This document shows positions 46,524 to 54,775 of a DNA stretch of 64,000 bases, piece after piece (within the stretch, counting starts at the first letter, position 1; every line of letters begins with the position of its first letter). The notes under the pieces were generated by a model that saw nothing but the letters and a program-made list of their open reading frames with translations, was not told where the DNA came from and did not search any database. The stretch lies in the NCBI RefSeq assembly GCF_014643515.1, contig NZ_BMJP01000001.1:1240001-1304000 (forward strand), written 5' to 3'. This stretch comes from Sphingomonas prati. Lineage in GTDB: Bacteria; Pseudomonadota; Alphaproteobacteria; Sphingomonadales; Sphingomonadaceae. The position numbers and the translations under genes are program-made.

Positions 46524-46674
46524 GGTGCTTCGAACACCGCAACTTTGACAACTTCGCAAGATAGTTTCAACGGGACGCAACGTCCTGTTCCAAGTTTCCG
46601 GGTTTCACCCGGATCAGTCCGCGGGAGGCAGCGTCAAACCTGCCGCATGTACCGCTAAGCCATAGGAGATCATC

Positions 46675-47106
46675 ATGGCGAAGAAGATTACCGGTTACAT
46701 CAAGCTGCAGGTTCCGGCCGGCAAGGCCAACCCGTCGCCGCCGATCGGCCCCGCGCTGGGTCAGCGCGGCGTGAACATCATGGAATTCTGCAAGGCGTTC
46801 AACGCGTCGACCGGCGACCAGGAAGTGGGCACCCCGCTCCCGACCGTCATCACCGTCTATGCCGACCGCAGCTTCTCGTTCGCGACCAAGACGCCCCCGG
46901 CGTCCTACCTCATCAAGAAGGCCGCCAATCTGAAGTCGGGTTCCAAGGAGCCGGGCAAGATCAGTGCGGGGACGATCGCGCGCTCCAAGCTCGCGGAAAT
47001 CGCCCAGGCCAAGATGAAGGACCTGAACGCGAACGATATCGACGCGGCAACGAAGACGATCGAAGGCTCCGCTCGCGCGATGGGCCTCGAAGTGGTGGAG
47101 GGCTGA
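46675..47106 (+). CDS. rplK: 50S ribosomal protein L11
   Basis: A 143-residue L11 with the N-terminal [37 protein letters not shown] (shown as the PIGPALGQ signature) and the rRNA-binding C-terminal domain. It forms the GTPase-associated stalk base of the large subunit. A 151-base leader precedes it, containing a TTGACA-like -35 candidate at about 46546. rplA follows after 4 bases. In other bacteria L1 represses this pair by binding its mRNA leader. Confidence 0.98.
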   Translation: MAKKITGYIKLQVPAGKANPSPPIGPALGQRGVNIMEFCKAFNASTGDQEVGTPLPTVITVYADRSFSFATKTPPASYLIKKAANLKSGSKEPGKISAGTIARSKLAEIAQAKMKDLNANDIDAATKTIEGSARAMGLEVVEG

Positions 47107-47110
47107 TCCG

Positions 47111-47809
47111 ATGGCCAAGCTGAGCAAGAAGAACAAGGCGATGGCACAGGCCGTCGACGTCCTGAAGCTGTACGGCGTTGACGAGGCCATCGCGATGGCC
47201 CGCACCAACGCGACGTCCAAGTTCGACGAGACGATCGAAGTCGCGCTGAACCTCGGCGTCGATCCGCGTCACGCCGACCAGATGGTCCGCGGCGTGGTGA
47301 CGCTGCCCAAGGGCACCGGCAAGGACGTCCGCGTCGGCGTGTTCGCCCGCGGCGCCAAGGCCGACGAAGCCCGTGCCGCCGGCGCGGAAGTCGTCGGTGC
47401 CGAAGATCTGCTGGAACAGGTCCAGGGTGGCACGATCGATTTCGATCGCTGCATCGCGACGCCGGACATGATGGGCCTCGTCGGCCGCCTCGGTAAGGTG
47501 CTGGGTCCCAAGGGCCTGATGCCGAACCCGAAGCTGGGCACCGTGACCATGAACGTCGGTGAAGCGGTCAAAGCTGCCAAGGGCGGCCAGGTCGAATTCC
47601 GCGTCGAAAAGGCCGGCATCATCCACTCCGGCATCGGCAAGGCATCGTTCCCGGCCGAAGACCTGCGCGCCAACTTCGACGCGTTCGTCGATGCGATCGT
47701 GAAGGCCAAGCCGACCGGCGCCAAGGGCAAGTACCTCCAGAAGGTGGCGGTCTCCTCCACCATGGGCCCGGGCGTGAAGGTCGACGTCGCCGAGATCGCC
47801 GGCGTCTGA
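47111..47809 (+). CDS. rplA: 50S ribosomal protein L1
   Basis: A 232-residue L1 with the two-domain pattern. The signatures are [26 protein letters not shown], the L1 motif [20 protein letters not shown] and [21 protein letters not shown]. It forms the movable L1 stalk at the tRNA exit site and is usually the autogenous repressor of rplK-rplA. A 450-base gap with a repeat and a structured leader separates it from rplJ. Confidence 0.98.
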   Translation: MAKLSKKNKAMAQAVDVLKLYGVDEAIAMARTNATSKFDETIEVALNLGVDPRHADQMVRGVVTLPKGTGKDVRVGVFARGAKADEARAAGAEVVGAEDLLEQVQGGTIDFDRCIATPDMMGLVGRLGKVLGPKGLMPNPKLGTVTMNVGEAVKAAKGGQVEFRVEKAGIIHSGIGKASFPAEDLRANFDAFVDAIVKAKPTGAKGKYLQKVAVSSTMGPGVKVDVAEIAGV

Positions 47810-47846
47810 TCCAGTCGGGGCGGGTCAACCGCCCCGCTCCCAACCG

Positions 47847-47928
47847 TCATCCCGGCGAAAGTCGGGATCTCCCTCCGGTGCAGAGCAAGCCTCTGGCCGA
47901 AGCGGGATCCCGCCCTTCGCCGGGATGA
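47847..47928. repeat. Inverted doublet of TCATCCCGGCGAA hairpins
   Basis: TCATCCCGGCGAA (47847-47859) and its exact reverse complement TTCGCCGGGATGA (47916-47928) enclose further complementary pieces (GTCGGGATC with GGGATCCCG). Related hairpins lie at 29656 and 37248. The unit sits between rplA and the rplJ leader and may end the rplKA message. Confidence 0.8.
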
Positions 47929-48026
47929 TGATTGTCAGGCCCGGTGGATTGCGCTAGACGCCCGTCCATCGAATCAAATCGATTTGCCGCTGTCGAACCT
48001 GTTCGACGCCGGTCAGTACCGTCCGA

Positions 48027-48182
48027 GACAGCGGGTGCATCCTCCGGGATGCTTAATCTCCCGCCAAGACGGGGAAGAGTATCACCGTCCTGCCCATCGC
48101 GGCAGGCGGGTCTGCCATCGGCCCCGTGCCGATCCAGTCACTCCCCCCACGGACAGCCGCAGGACGGCTTATTTGTCCTGTG
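48027..48182 (+). promoter_or_regulatory. Structured mRNA leader of rplJ, likely L10-binding
   Basis: Several stem-loops stand in series upstream of rplJ: GCATCC/GGATGC at 48037-48052 nested in GCGGG/CCCGC, GACGG/CCGTC at 48068-48089, CTGCC/GGCAG at 48090-48105, and CAGGAC/GTCCTG at 48160-48180. In many bacteria L10 (with L7/L12) binds such a leader and represses rplJL translation. The position and dense structure fit. I could not match it base by base to a known L10 leader model. Confidence 0.5.
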
Positions 48183-48260
48183 GTTCAACCTTCCGCGGCG
48201 GTTCGTCCGTCGCGGGGCGGTCTCCGAATGTTTCGGGGATCATGTGAATGGAGTGTAACT

Positions 48261-48776
48261 ATGGATCGGGCTGAAAAGGCCGGACTGGTTGCCGAACTGA
48301 AGAGCATCTTCGACACGACCCAGGTCGTCGTCGTGACCAAGAATCTTGGTCTGACCGTCGCACAGTCCACTGTGCTGCGGAACAGGATGCGCGAAGCGGG
48401 CGCCAGCTACCGGGTTTCCAAGAACAAGCTTGCCCGCATCGCGCTCGAGGGCACGCCCTATGCCGATCTGTCCGACCTGCTGGTCGGCCCGACGGCGCTC
48501 AGCACGTCCACCGATCCCGTGGCCCCGGCCAAGGTGATCGTTGAGTTCGCGAAGACCAACGACAAGTTGGAAATCGTGGGCGCCGTGATGGGTGGGACGC
48601 TGCTCGACATCGATGGGGTCAAGGCGCTTGCCGAGCTTCCGTCGCTCGACGAACTGCGTGCGAAGATCATCGGTCTGGTGCAGGCACCTGCGACCCAGAT
48701 CGCCCGCATCGTCAAGGAGCCGGCCGCGCAGATCGCGCGCGTGCTTGCCGCCTATGCGGAAAAAGAAGCCGCTTAA
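48261..48776 (+). CDS. rplJ: 50S ribosomal protein L10
   Basis: A 171-residue L10 with the N-terminal rRNA-binding domain (AEKAGLVAELKSIFDTTQVVVVT, VSKNKLARIAL) and the long C-terminal helix that holds L7/L12 dimers (PATQIARIVKEPAAQIARVLAAYAEK). The family begins at MDRAEK, so ATG 48261 is used although the frame is open further up. A GGAGTG site precedes it. rplL follows 52 bases later. Confidence 0.98.
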   Translation: MDRAEKAGLVAELKSIFDTTQVVVVTKNLGLTVAQSTVLRNRMREAGASYRVSKNKLARIALEGTPYADLSDLLVGPTALSTSTDPVAPAKVIVEFAKTNDKLEIVGAVMGGTLLDIDGVKALAELPSLDELRAKIIGLVQAPATQIARIVKEPAAQIARVLAAYAEKEAA

Positions 48777-48828
48777 TCGCGCTTTTGTTTGAACATCATG
48801 CGGGCACGCGCCCGCCACGGAGAATATC

Positions 48829-49200
48829 ATGGCTGACCTGAACAAGATTGTTGAAGACCTGTCCGCACTGACCGTCCTCGAAGCAGCCGAGCTTTCGAAG
48901 CTGCTCGAAGAGAAGTGGGGCGTTTCCGCTGCCGCCGCTGCTGCCGCACCGGCCGCTGCCGGCGCCGCTGCACCGGCCGTCGAAGAGAAGACCGAGTTCG
49001 ACGTGATCCTCACCGGCGACGGTGGCAAGAAGATCAACGTCATCAAGGAAGTCCGCGCCATGACCGGCCTGGGCCTGACCGAAGCCAAGACGCTCGTCGA
49101 GTCCGCTCCGAAGGCCGTCAAGGAAGGCGTTTCGAAGGACGAAGCCGAGAAGGCCAAGGCCCAGCTCGAAGCAGCCGGCGCAACCGTCGAACTCAAGTAA
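48829..49200 (+). CDS. rplL: 50S ribosomal protein L7/L12
   Basis: A 123-residue L7/L12 with the N-terminal dimer domain ([29 protein letters not shown]), an Ala-rich hinge ([16 protein letters not shown]), and the C-terminal factor-binding domain with [24 protein letters not shown]. It recruits translational GTPases. A strong terminator follows at 49261, and the next gene is not rpoB, which differs from the usual rplJL-rpoBC arrangement. Confidence 0.98.
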   Translation: MADLNKIVEDLSALTVLEAAELSKLLEEKWGVSAAAAAAAPAAAGAAAPAVEEKTEFDVILTGDGGKKINVIKEVRAMTGLGLTEAKTLVESAPKAVKEGVSKDEAEKAKAQLEAAGATVELK

Positions 49201-49260
49201 GTCCAACCCGGCTGTACTTCCGCGCAGGCGGGGAGCCAGCCACGGGACGGAACAGGATCA

Positions 49261-49292
49261 GGGGGCGGCCTGCCAAGGGCCGCCCCCTTTTT
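49261..49292 (+). terminator. Rho-independent terminator after rplL
   Basis: GGGGGCGGCC pairs perfectly with GGCCGCCCCC around TGCCAAG, followed by TTTTT. A GC-rich 10-base stem with a T-run, 60 bases after the rplL stop. Confidence 0.95.
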
Positions 49293-49365
49293 CGTGTCCC
49301 GGCGACAAGATTGAATCGTCCGCAAATCTCTGGCCTTCGTGTCAGCCCTGACGCACAAGCAACCG

Positions 49366-49734
49366 ATGTTCGCTTTCGTTCTCGCGCTGCTAGCCGCGAA
49401 TCCGGTCCCGGTGCTGCTGACGCCCCCGCCGCCTACTGCTAGGCAGTTGATCACGGCGAACGAGGCGCTGCGCCGCTACCGCGAACTCACCAGCGCGCTG
49501 CCGATGTGCAAGCGCGACACCGCCGATAGCGACGACATCATCGTGTGCGCCCCCGGCCCCAAGGACCGCTACCGCGCCTGGAACGGCGACCCGATCTCAG
49601 AACCGCGCAGCCCACGCTACGCCCGAGACTCCACCGGCGACCGCCGCGTCAGCGAGGGCCTCCGCGACCGCCGCTGCGACGACGGCCAATCCTTCGGCCG
49701 CTGCGGCTTGGCGAGAGAACTGCAGACCCGCTAA
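49366..49734 (+). CDS. Small exported protein of unknown function
   Basis: A 122-residue protein starting at ATG 49366, with a GTG at 49339 as alternative. A short signal peptide (MFAFVLALLAANPVPVLL) is followed by a Pro-rich stretch, a helix (ITANEALRRYRELTSALPMC) and a basic, Arg-rich and Asp-rich C-terminal half with four Cys (near CKRD, IVCAP, RRCDD and RCGLA). Two disulfides are possible in the periplasm. The N-terminal segment up to KDRYRAW has the look of a conserved sphingomonad family, but I cannot name it. Confidence 0.7.
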   Translation: MFAFVLALLAANPVPVLLTPPPPTARQLITANEALRRYRELTSALPMCKRDTADSDDIIVCAPGPKDRYRAWNGDPISEPRSPRYARDSTGDRRVSEGLRDRRCDDGQSFGRCGLARELQTR

Positions 49735-49746
49735 CCTGCTTCTAAG

Positions 49747-49855
49747 CCCTCCCACCACCGGGGGGAGGGTTGGGTGGGGGGCACGGCTTGAGCCGACGAG
49801 TCCACCACACGCGTCATGGGAGATTCGCGCGAGCCCCTACCCCGGAGGGGGAGGG
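49747..49855. repeat. Inverted doublet of REP-like hairpins (GGGGGAGGG family)
   Basis: Hairpins at 49747-49769 (CCCTCCCACC with GGGGGGAGGG) and 49834-49855 (CCCTACCCC with GGGGGAGGG), with a G-rich inner tract after the first. It lies between two convergent genes, 12 bases after one stop and 9 before the other, and could terminate both. Confidence 0.75.
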
Positions 49856-49864
49856 AGAAGAAGC

Positions 49865-50872
49865 CTAAACCCCTTCCACAACCTGTTCGATCGCTCCAAA
49901 GATCGGATGCCCATGCGCATCCTCCATCGCGATCCGCACGCTATCCCCCACCTTCAAAAACGGTGTCACCGCCGCCCCGCCGGTGATCGTCTCCACCATC
50001 CGCAGTTCCGCGATGCAGCTATAGCCCACACCCCCGTCCGCCACGCTCCGCCCCGGCCCGCCGTCCGGCCCGCGGTTCGAAACCGTCCCCGACCCGATGA
50101 TCGTGCCCGCCACCAGCGACCGCGTTTTCGCCAAATGCGCGATTAGCACGCCGAAATCGAACGTCATGTCCGCACCTGCATTTGCCCGCCCGAACGGCTG
50201 CCCGTTCAGGTCAACCTTCAGCGCACCGGACAGTGTCCCACCGTCCCACGCGCCCTCCAGCTCGTCCGGCGTCACGAACACCGGCGACAGCGCGGACGCG
50301 GGCTTCGACTGGACGAAACCGAACCCCTTCGCCAGTTCCGCCGGGATCAGGTTGCGCAGCGACACGTCGTTGACCAGACCGACCAGCCGAATCGCCTCGC
50401 GCGCTGCGACCGCATCGATCCCCTGCGCCACGTCGCCCGTCACGACGACGATCTCCGCCTCCAGGTCGCAACCCCACGTCTCGTCCGCCAGCCGGATCGG
50501 GTCGCGCGGTCCCAGGAACCCGTCCGACCCGCCCTGGTACATCAGCGGGTCGGTCCAGAAACTGTCGGGCAGTTCCGCCCCGCGCGCCTGCCGTACCAGC
50601 GCGACATGGTTCACATAGGCCGATCCGTCCGCCCACTGATATGCCCGCGGCAAAGGCGCCGCGGCCTGCCGCTCGTGGAACCGCATCATCGGGATCGCCT
50701 CGTGCGCCAGGTCGGTCGCCAGGTTCCGCAACGCCGGCTCCACCCGCTCCCAATCGTCCAGCGCCGCCTGCAGCGTCGGTGCGATATGGCCAGCATCCGC
50801 GCACCACGCCAGGTCGCTGCTCACCACGACCAATCGACCATCGCGTCCCGATCTCAACGATCCCAGCTTCAT
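49865..50872 (-). CDS. Fumarylacetoacetate hydrolase family protein
   Basis: A 335-residue FAH-family protein. Metal ligands are visible in GCDLEAEIVVVTGDV and in the preceding DPI-R loop, and the active-site region FGFVQSKPASALSPVFVTPDEL is typical. GTIIGSGTVSNRGPDGG closes the core. Members hydrolyse or decarboxylate fumarylacetoacetate or related 2-oxo acids from aromatic degradation. The N-terminal layout suits fumarylacetoacetase-like enzymes of tyrosine or homogentisate breakdown, but no neighbour confirms that. ATG 50872 has a GGAGAGG site. It is divergent from the receptor gene. Confidence 0.9.
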   Translation of the reverse strand: MKLGSLRSGRDGRLVVVSSDLAWCADAGHIAPTLQAALDDWERVEPALRNLATDLAHEAIPMMRFHERQAAAPLPRAYQWADGSAYVNHVALVRQARGAELPDSFWTDPLMYQGGSDGFLGPRDPIRLADETWGCDLEAEIVVVTGDVAQGIDAVAAREAIRLVGLVNDVSLRNLIPAELAKGFGFVQSKPASALSPVFVTPDELEGAWDGGTLSGALKVDLNGQPFGRANAGADMTFDFGVLIAHLAKTRSLVAGTIIGSGTVSNRGPDGGPGRSVADGGVGYSCIAELRMVETITGGAAVTPFLKVGDSVRIAMEDAHGHPIFGAIEQVVEGV

Positions 50873-50985
50873 GGCAGCCTCTCCTCTGTGTGTTTTGTGC
50901 AACATAGCGGCAAGCATCGTGCGCCGCCATCCTCCCGAGTCCGCGGAAACGGCAGCGGGCCGTCTCCGCACACCCGTAAATGCGT

Positions 50986-51000
50986 TGATATACTATTACA
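50986..51000. promoter_or_regulatory. AT-rich imperfect palindrome upstream of the TonB receptor
   Basis: TGATATACTATTACA is an imperfect dyad (TGnnATAnTATnnCA) in an otherwise GC-rich gap, 47 bases before the receptor ATG. It resembles in shape the AT-rich dyads bound by Fur-family regulators such as Zur. It may be an operator for metal control of the receptor or just a promoter -10 region. Confidence 0.3.
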
Positions 51001-51046
51001 TGCCCGCTAGGTCCCGAGTCGAACCTGCTGCCCGAACGGACCACTC

Positions 51047-53116
51047 ATGATCCTGTCCCTGCTCACGACCACCGCCGCCGCCGCGCTGACCGCCGCCCCC
51101 GCCGCACAGCCCGCACCGAAGGCTGCCGTCGCCTTCCACGATGACGCGCCGCAGAACATCGTCATCACCGCACCGTTCGCACGCGATGCGGACAGTTCGC
51201 TGTCGGGCGTCACGATTCTGTCCGGTGCCGACCTCGTCCGCGAGATTCGCCCGACGATCGGCGAGACGCTCGCCCGCACGCCCGGCGTGTCGGCCACCTC
51301 GTTCGGTCCCAACGCGTCGCGTCCCGTGCTGCGCGGTTTCCAGGGCGACCGCGTCCGCGTGCTGACCGATGGCATCGGCAGCTTCGACGTGTCGAACACC
51401 TCGGTCGACCACGCCGTCGTCATCAACCCCCTGACCGCCGATCGGATCGAGGTCCTGCGCGGCCCCTCCGCGCTCCTCTACGGCTCCTCCGCGATCGGCG
51501 GCGTCGTCAACGTCATCGACAGCCGCATCCCGCGCCGCGTCCCCGACGAACCGATCCACATCGACGGGCTTGCCAGCTACGGCTCGGCCGCGAACGAACG
51601 CTCCGTGTCCAGCGCAGTCGAAGCCCCCCTGCTCGGCAAGATCGTGTTCCACGTCGACGGCAGCTACACTAAGACCGGCGATCTGGACACCGGCGGCTAC
51701 CTGCTCAGCCCCCCGCTCCGCGCGCAGGCCGCAGCGAGCAGCGACGAGAGCGTCCGGGATCTCGCCGATCTCAAGGGCAAACTGCCCAACTCCGCCGCGG
51801 AAACCTGGGAGGTCGCCGGCGGCGCCGCGATCGTCACGGACACCGGCAATTTCGGCGTCTCGGTCTCGCGCTACAACAATCTCTACGGTGTCCCGATTCG
51901 CTTCTCGCTCGATCCGGCGGTCGAGGCCGAAACCGTCCGCCTCAAGATGAAGCAGACCCGCGAGGACATGCGCGCCGAGGTCGATACCGGCGGCAATGTG
52001 CTGGAGAAGATTCGCTTCCGCGCCGGTCATGCCGACTACCAGCATGCCGAGATCGAAGACACCGGCGAGATCGGCACGCAGTTCTTCAACGACAGCTACG
52101 AGGCGCGCCTCGAACTCGTCCAGGCACAGCATGGGGGCTGGCGTGGCGCGGTCGGTGGCCAGATGATGATCCGCAACTTCAACGTGGTCGGCGACGAAGC
52201 CTTCCTGCCGAAGAACGAGACGCAGCAATACGGCCTCTTCACGCTGCAGGAATATGATCTCGGCGCGATCAAGGCCGAGGCCGGCGGCCGCTACGAACAT
52301 TCGATCCTGACCGCGGTCGCCGACGACGCGCTCGGCAACCCCGCCCTGAACCGCACCTTCGACGCTTATTCCGGCTCGCTCGGCGCCAGCGTCGGCGTCG
52401 CGGACGGCATCCGCCTCGGCCTGAACGGATCGCACACCGAACGCGCGCCGTCGGCGGAGGAACTGTTCGCCAACGGCCCGCACGCCGGCACCCAGTCGTT
52501 CGAGGTCGGCAGCCCGGACTTCAACAAGGAAACCAGCTGGGGCCTCGAAGGCACGGCGCGCGCCAAGTTCGAGCGGTTCGCACTCTCCGCGTCGGTCTAT
52601 CACAGCTGGTTCGACAACTATATCTACGAGACCCAGACCGGCGAGGTCCGCGACGACCTGCCCGTGTTCCAGTACAACCAGGCCAAGGCGCGCTATTACG
52701 GGTTCGAGGTCGAGGGCAGCGCCACGCTGGCGAAGTTCGGCGATTACGATCTGTTGGCCGACGGCAGCGCCGACTATGTCCGCGCGCGGATTATCGGGTC
52801 GGGTCCCGCCCCGCGCATCCCGCCGCTCCGCCTGCTCGGCGGGGTCGAGCTGAAGTCACCGCGCACCTCCGGCCGGGTCGAGGTCGAATGGTCCGACAAG
52901 CAGGACCGCGTGCAGCCGTTCGAAACCAACACCGACGCGTTCACGCTCGTCAACGCGTCGGTCACGCTGCAACCGTTCGAAACCAACAAGACCACGCTCG
53001 TCCTGTCGGCGAACAACATCTTCGACACGGTCTCGCGCCGCCACGCGAGCTTCCTAAAGGACTATGCTCCGCTCGCCGGGCGCGACCTGCGCGCCACGAT
53101 GCGGTTCACTTTCTGA
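51047..53116 (+). CDS. TonB-dependent outer-membrane receptor
   Basis: A 689-residue receptor with a signal peptide, a TonB-box-like QNIVITAPF near residue 36, and a plug domain at about 50-155 (IGETLARTPGVSATSFGPNASRP, RIEVLRGPSALLYGSSAIGGVVNVID). A 22-strand barrel follows, ending in the aromatic ATMRFTF. The length and plug resemble the short ZnuD-type metal receptors rather than large siderophore or glycan receptors, so zinc or another small ligand is the best guess. No ABC transporter or regulator gene is adjacent. It is divergent from the FAH gene. Confidence 0.92.
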   Translation: MILSLLTTTAAAALTAAPAAQPAPKAAVAFHDDAPQNIVITAPFARDADSSLSGVTILSGADLVREIRPTIGETLARTPGVSATSFGPNASRPVLRGFQGDRVRVLTDGIGSFDVSNTSVDHAVVINPLTADRIEVLRGPSALLYGSSAIGGVVNVIDSRIPRRVPDEPIHIDGLASYGSAANERSVSSAVEAPLLGKIVFHVDGSYTKTGDLDTGGYLLSPPLRAQAAASSDESVRDLADLKGKLPNSAAETWEVAGGAAIVTDTGNFGVSVSRYNNLYGVPIRFSLDPAVEAETVRLKMKQTREDMRAEVDTGGNVLEKIRFRAGHADYQHAEIEDTGEIGTQFFNDSYEARLELVQAQHGGWRGAVGGQMMIRNFNVVGDEAFLPKNETQQYGLFTLQEYDLGAIKAEAGGRYEHSILTAVADDALGNPALNRTFDAYSGSLGASVGVADGIRLGLNGSHTERAPSAEELFANGPHAGTQSFEVGSPDFNKETSWGLEGTARAKFERFALSASVYHSWFDNYIYETQTGEVRDDLPVFQYNQAKARYYGFEVEGSATLAKFGDYDLLADGSADYVRARIIGSGPAPRIPPLRLLGGVELKSPRTSGRVEVEWSDKQDRVQPFETNTDAFTLVNASVTLQPFETNKTTLVLSANNIFDTVSRRHASFLKDYAPLAGRDLRATMRFTF

Positions 53117-53267
53117 TCGGCACAACCTGCGGGGTCGGGGCATTGCGCGCCCCGGCCAGCGTGCAGAAAATGCGGTAGCCCAGCCGCAAACGTTCGATCA
53201 TCACGCACCCCTACGAATGACAAGCCGATCCGAATATGCCCCATTCGGATAAAGTGTAGAACTAGCA

Positions 53268-53281
53268 TTGCAACGTCGCAA
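53268..53281. promoter_or_regulatory. Near-perfect palindrome upstream of the efflux operon
   Basis: TTGCAACGTCGCAA (TTGCRACGTYGCAA) lies 79 bases before the start of the outer-membrane factor gene. TetR- or MarR-family regulators of EmrAB-type pumps bind such dyads, but no regulator gene is beside the operon. The link is inferred from symmetry and place only. Confidence 0.35.
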
Positions 53282-53359
53282 CTTTGTGACATCGCCGAAA
53301 CCGTCTTATGACGATCGAAACCATCGACCCGCGCCTTCCGAACGCGTAAAGGCGCCGGC

Positions 53360-54775
53360 ATGCCCGTCCGGTCGTACCGTCCCCTCACCCTCTGCCTCGT
53401 CCTGCTCAGCGGATGCGCTAGCGTCCCTACGCTGCCGCCTGCCGCTACGGCACGCGTGGGTGACGCTGCCATCCTGCCGCGCACCGATGTCGCTGCCGCC
53501 TGGCCCGGTGCCGGCTGGTGGCGCAGCTATGCGGACCCGCAACTCGATTCGCTGATGACCGAGGCGCTGGCCGGATCGCCCGACGTCGCCGTTGCCGCCG
53601 CCCGCCTGCGCCAGGCCGAAGCACTCGCCGAAGAGACTGGTGCAGACAGCCGCCCCACGCTGACCGCCGACGGCAATGTCGGCGTGACGAAACAGAGCTA
53701 TAATCTTGGCATCCCGCGCGATTTCGTGCCGAAGGGGTTCCAGGATACCGGCCGCATCGCGCTGTCCGGCCGAATCGACCTCGACCTGTGGGGCCGCAAC
53801 CGGGCCGCGCTGGCCGCCGCGACATCCGAGGCGGTTGCCGCACGCGTCGATGCCGATCAGGCCGCGCTGACGCTCACCACCGCCGTGGCGGACGCCTATG
53901 CGCAGCTGGCGATGCTCTACGCCGAGCGCGATGTCGCCACCGCCGAACTGCGCATCCGCACCGACAGCGGCAAACTGGTCGCCGATCGCGCCGCCAACGG
54001 GCTTGAGAATCAGGGCGAGGTGCGGCTGGCCGAGGGCGACGTCCCCGCCGCCCGCGCCACGCTGAACCAGCTCGACGAATCGATCGCGCAGTCCCGCAAC
54101 CGCCTCGCCTATCTGGTCGGCGCAACCCCCGATCGCGGGCTGCGCATCGTCCGCCCAGTCCTGCGCACCGGGGTCTCCGCGCGCGTCCCCGCCGATGCCG
54201 GTATCGCGCTGCTCGGCCGGCGTCCCGATCTTGTCGCTCGCCGGCTGCGTGCGGAGGCGGCGGCGTCGCGCATCAAGGTCGCGCGCGCCGGCTTCTATCC
54301 GGACGTCAACCTGTCCGCGCTGATCGGCCTCCAGTCGCTCGGCCTCGGCAAGCTGATCGAACAGGGCTCGTCGATCGGCTCCGCCGGCCCCGCCTTCTCG
54401 CTTCCGATCTTCGACGGCGGCCGCCTCCGCGCGCGCTACCGCAACGCCGGCGCGATCTATGACGAGGCGATCGCTGACTATGATCAGACGTTGCTCTCCG
54501 CGCTTCGCGAAGTCGCCGACGCCGCCGCCGGCATCGACGCGATCGACGCGCGCATCGCTGACCAGGCCGCGGCGGTGAAGGCCGCCGAGGCCGCCTACAC
54601 GATCGCGCAGCAACGCTACGAAGGCGGGCTGTCCGCGCGGCTGAGCGTGCTGTCCGCCGAAGACCGCCTCCTCACCCGCCGCCGGCAACTCGTCGATGCC
54701 CAGGCGCGCGCAGTCACGCTCGATATCGCCCTCGTCCGCGCGCTCGGCGGCGGATACCGCGAAGGACAAAATTGA
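53360..54775 (+). CDS. NodT-family outer-membrane factor lipoprotein
   Basis: A 471-residue outer-membrane channel of the TolC/NodT type. The lipobox LLSGCASV places the lipidated Cys near residue 18. Two outer-membrane efflux protein repeats follow (GWWRSYADPQLDSLMTEAL at the start of the first, and FSLPIFDGGRLRARYRNAGA opening the second). It forms the exit duct for the EmrA-EmrB pump encoded next. Its TGA overlaps the emrA ATG (TGATG). Confidence 0.95.
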   Translation: MPVRSYRPLTLCLVLLSGCASVPTLPPAATARVGDAAILPRTDVAAAWPGAGWWRSYADPQLDSLMTEALAGSPDVAVAAARLRQAEALAEETGADSRPTLTADGNVGVTKQSYNLGIPRDFVPKGFQDTGRIALSGRIDLDLWGRNRAALAAATSEAVAARVDADQAALTLTTAVADAYAQLAMLYAERDVATAELRIRTDSGKLVADRAANGLENQGEVRLAEGDVPAARATLNQLDESIAQSRNRLAYLVGATPDRGLRIVRPVLRTGVSARVPADAGIALLGRRPDLVARRLRAEAAASRIKVARAGFYPDVNLSALIGLQSLGLGKLIEQGSSIGSAGPAFSLPIFDGGRLRARYRNAGAIYDEAIADYDQTLLSALREVADAAAGIDAIDARIADQAAAVKAAEAAYTIAQQRYEGGLSARLSVLSAEDRLLTRRRQLVDAQARAVTLDIALVRALGGGYREGQN

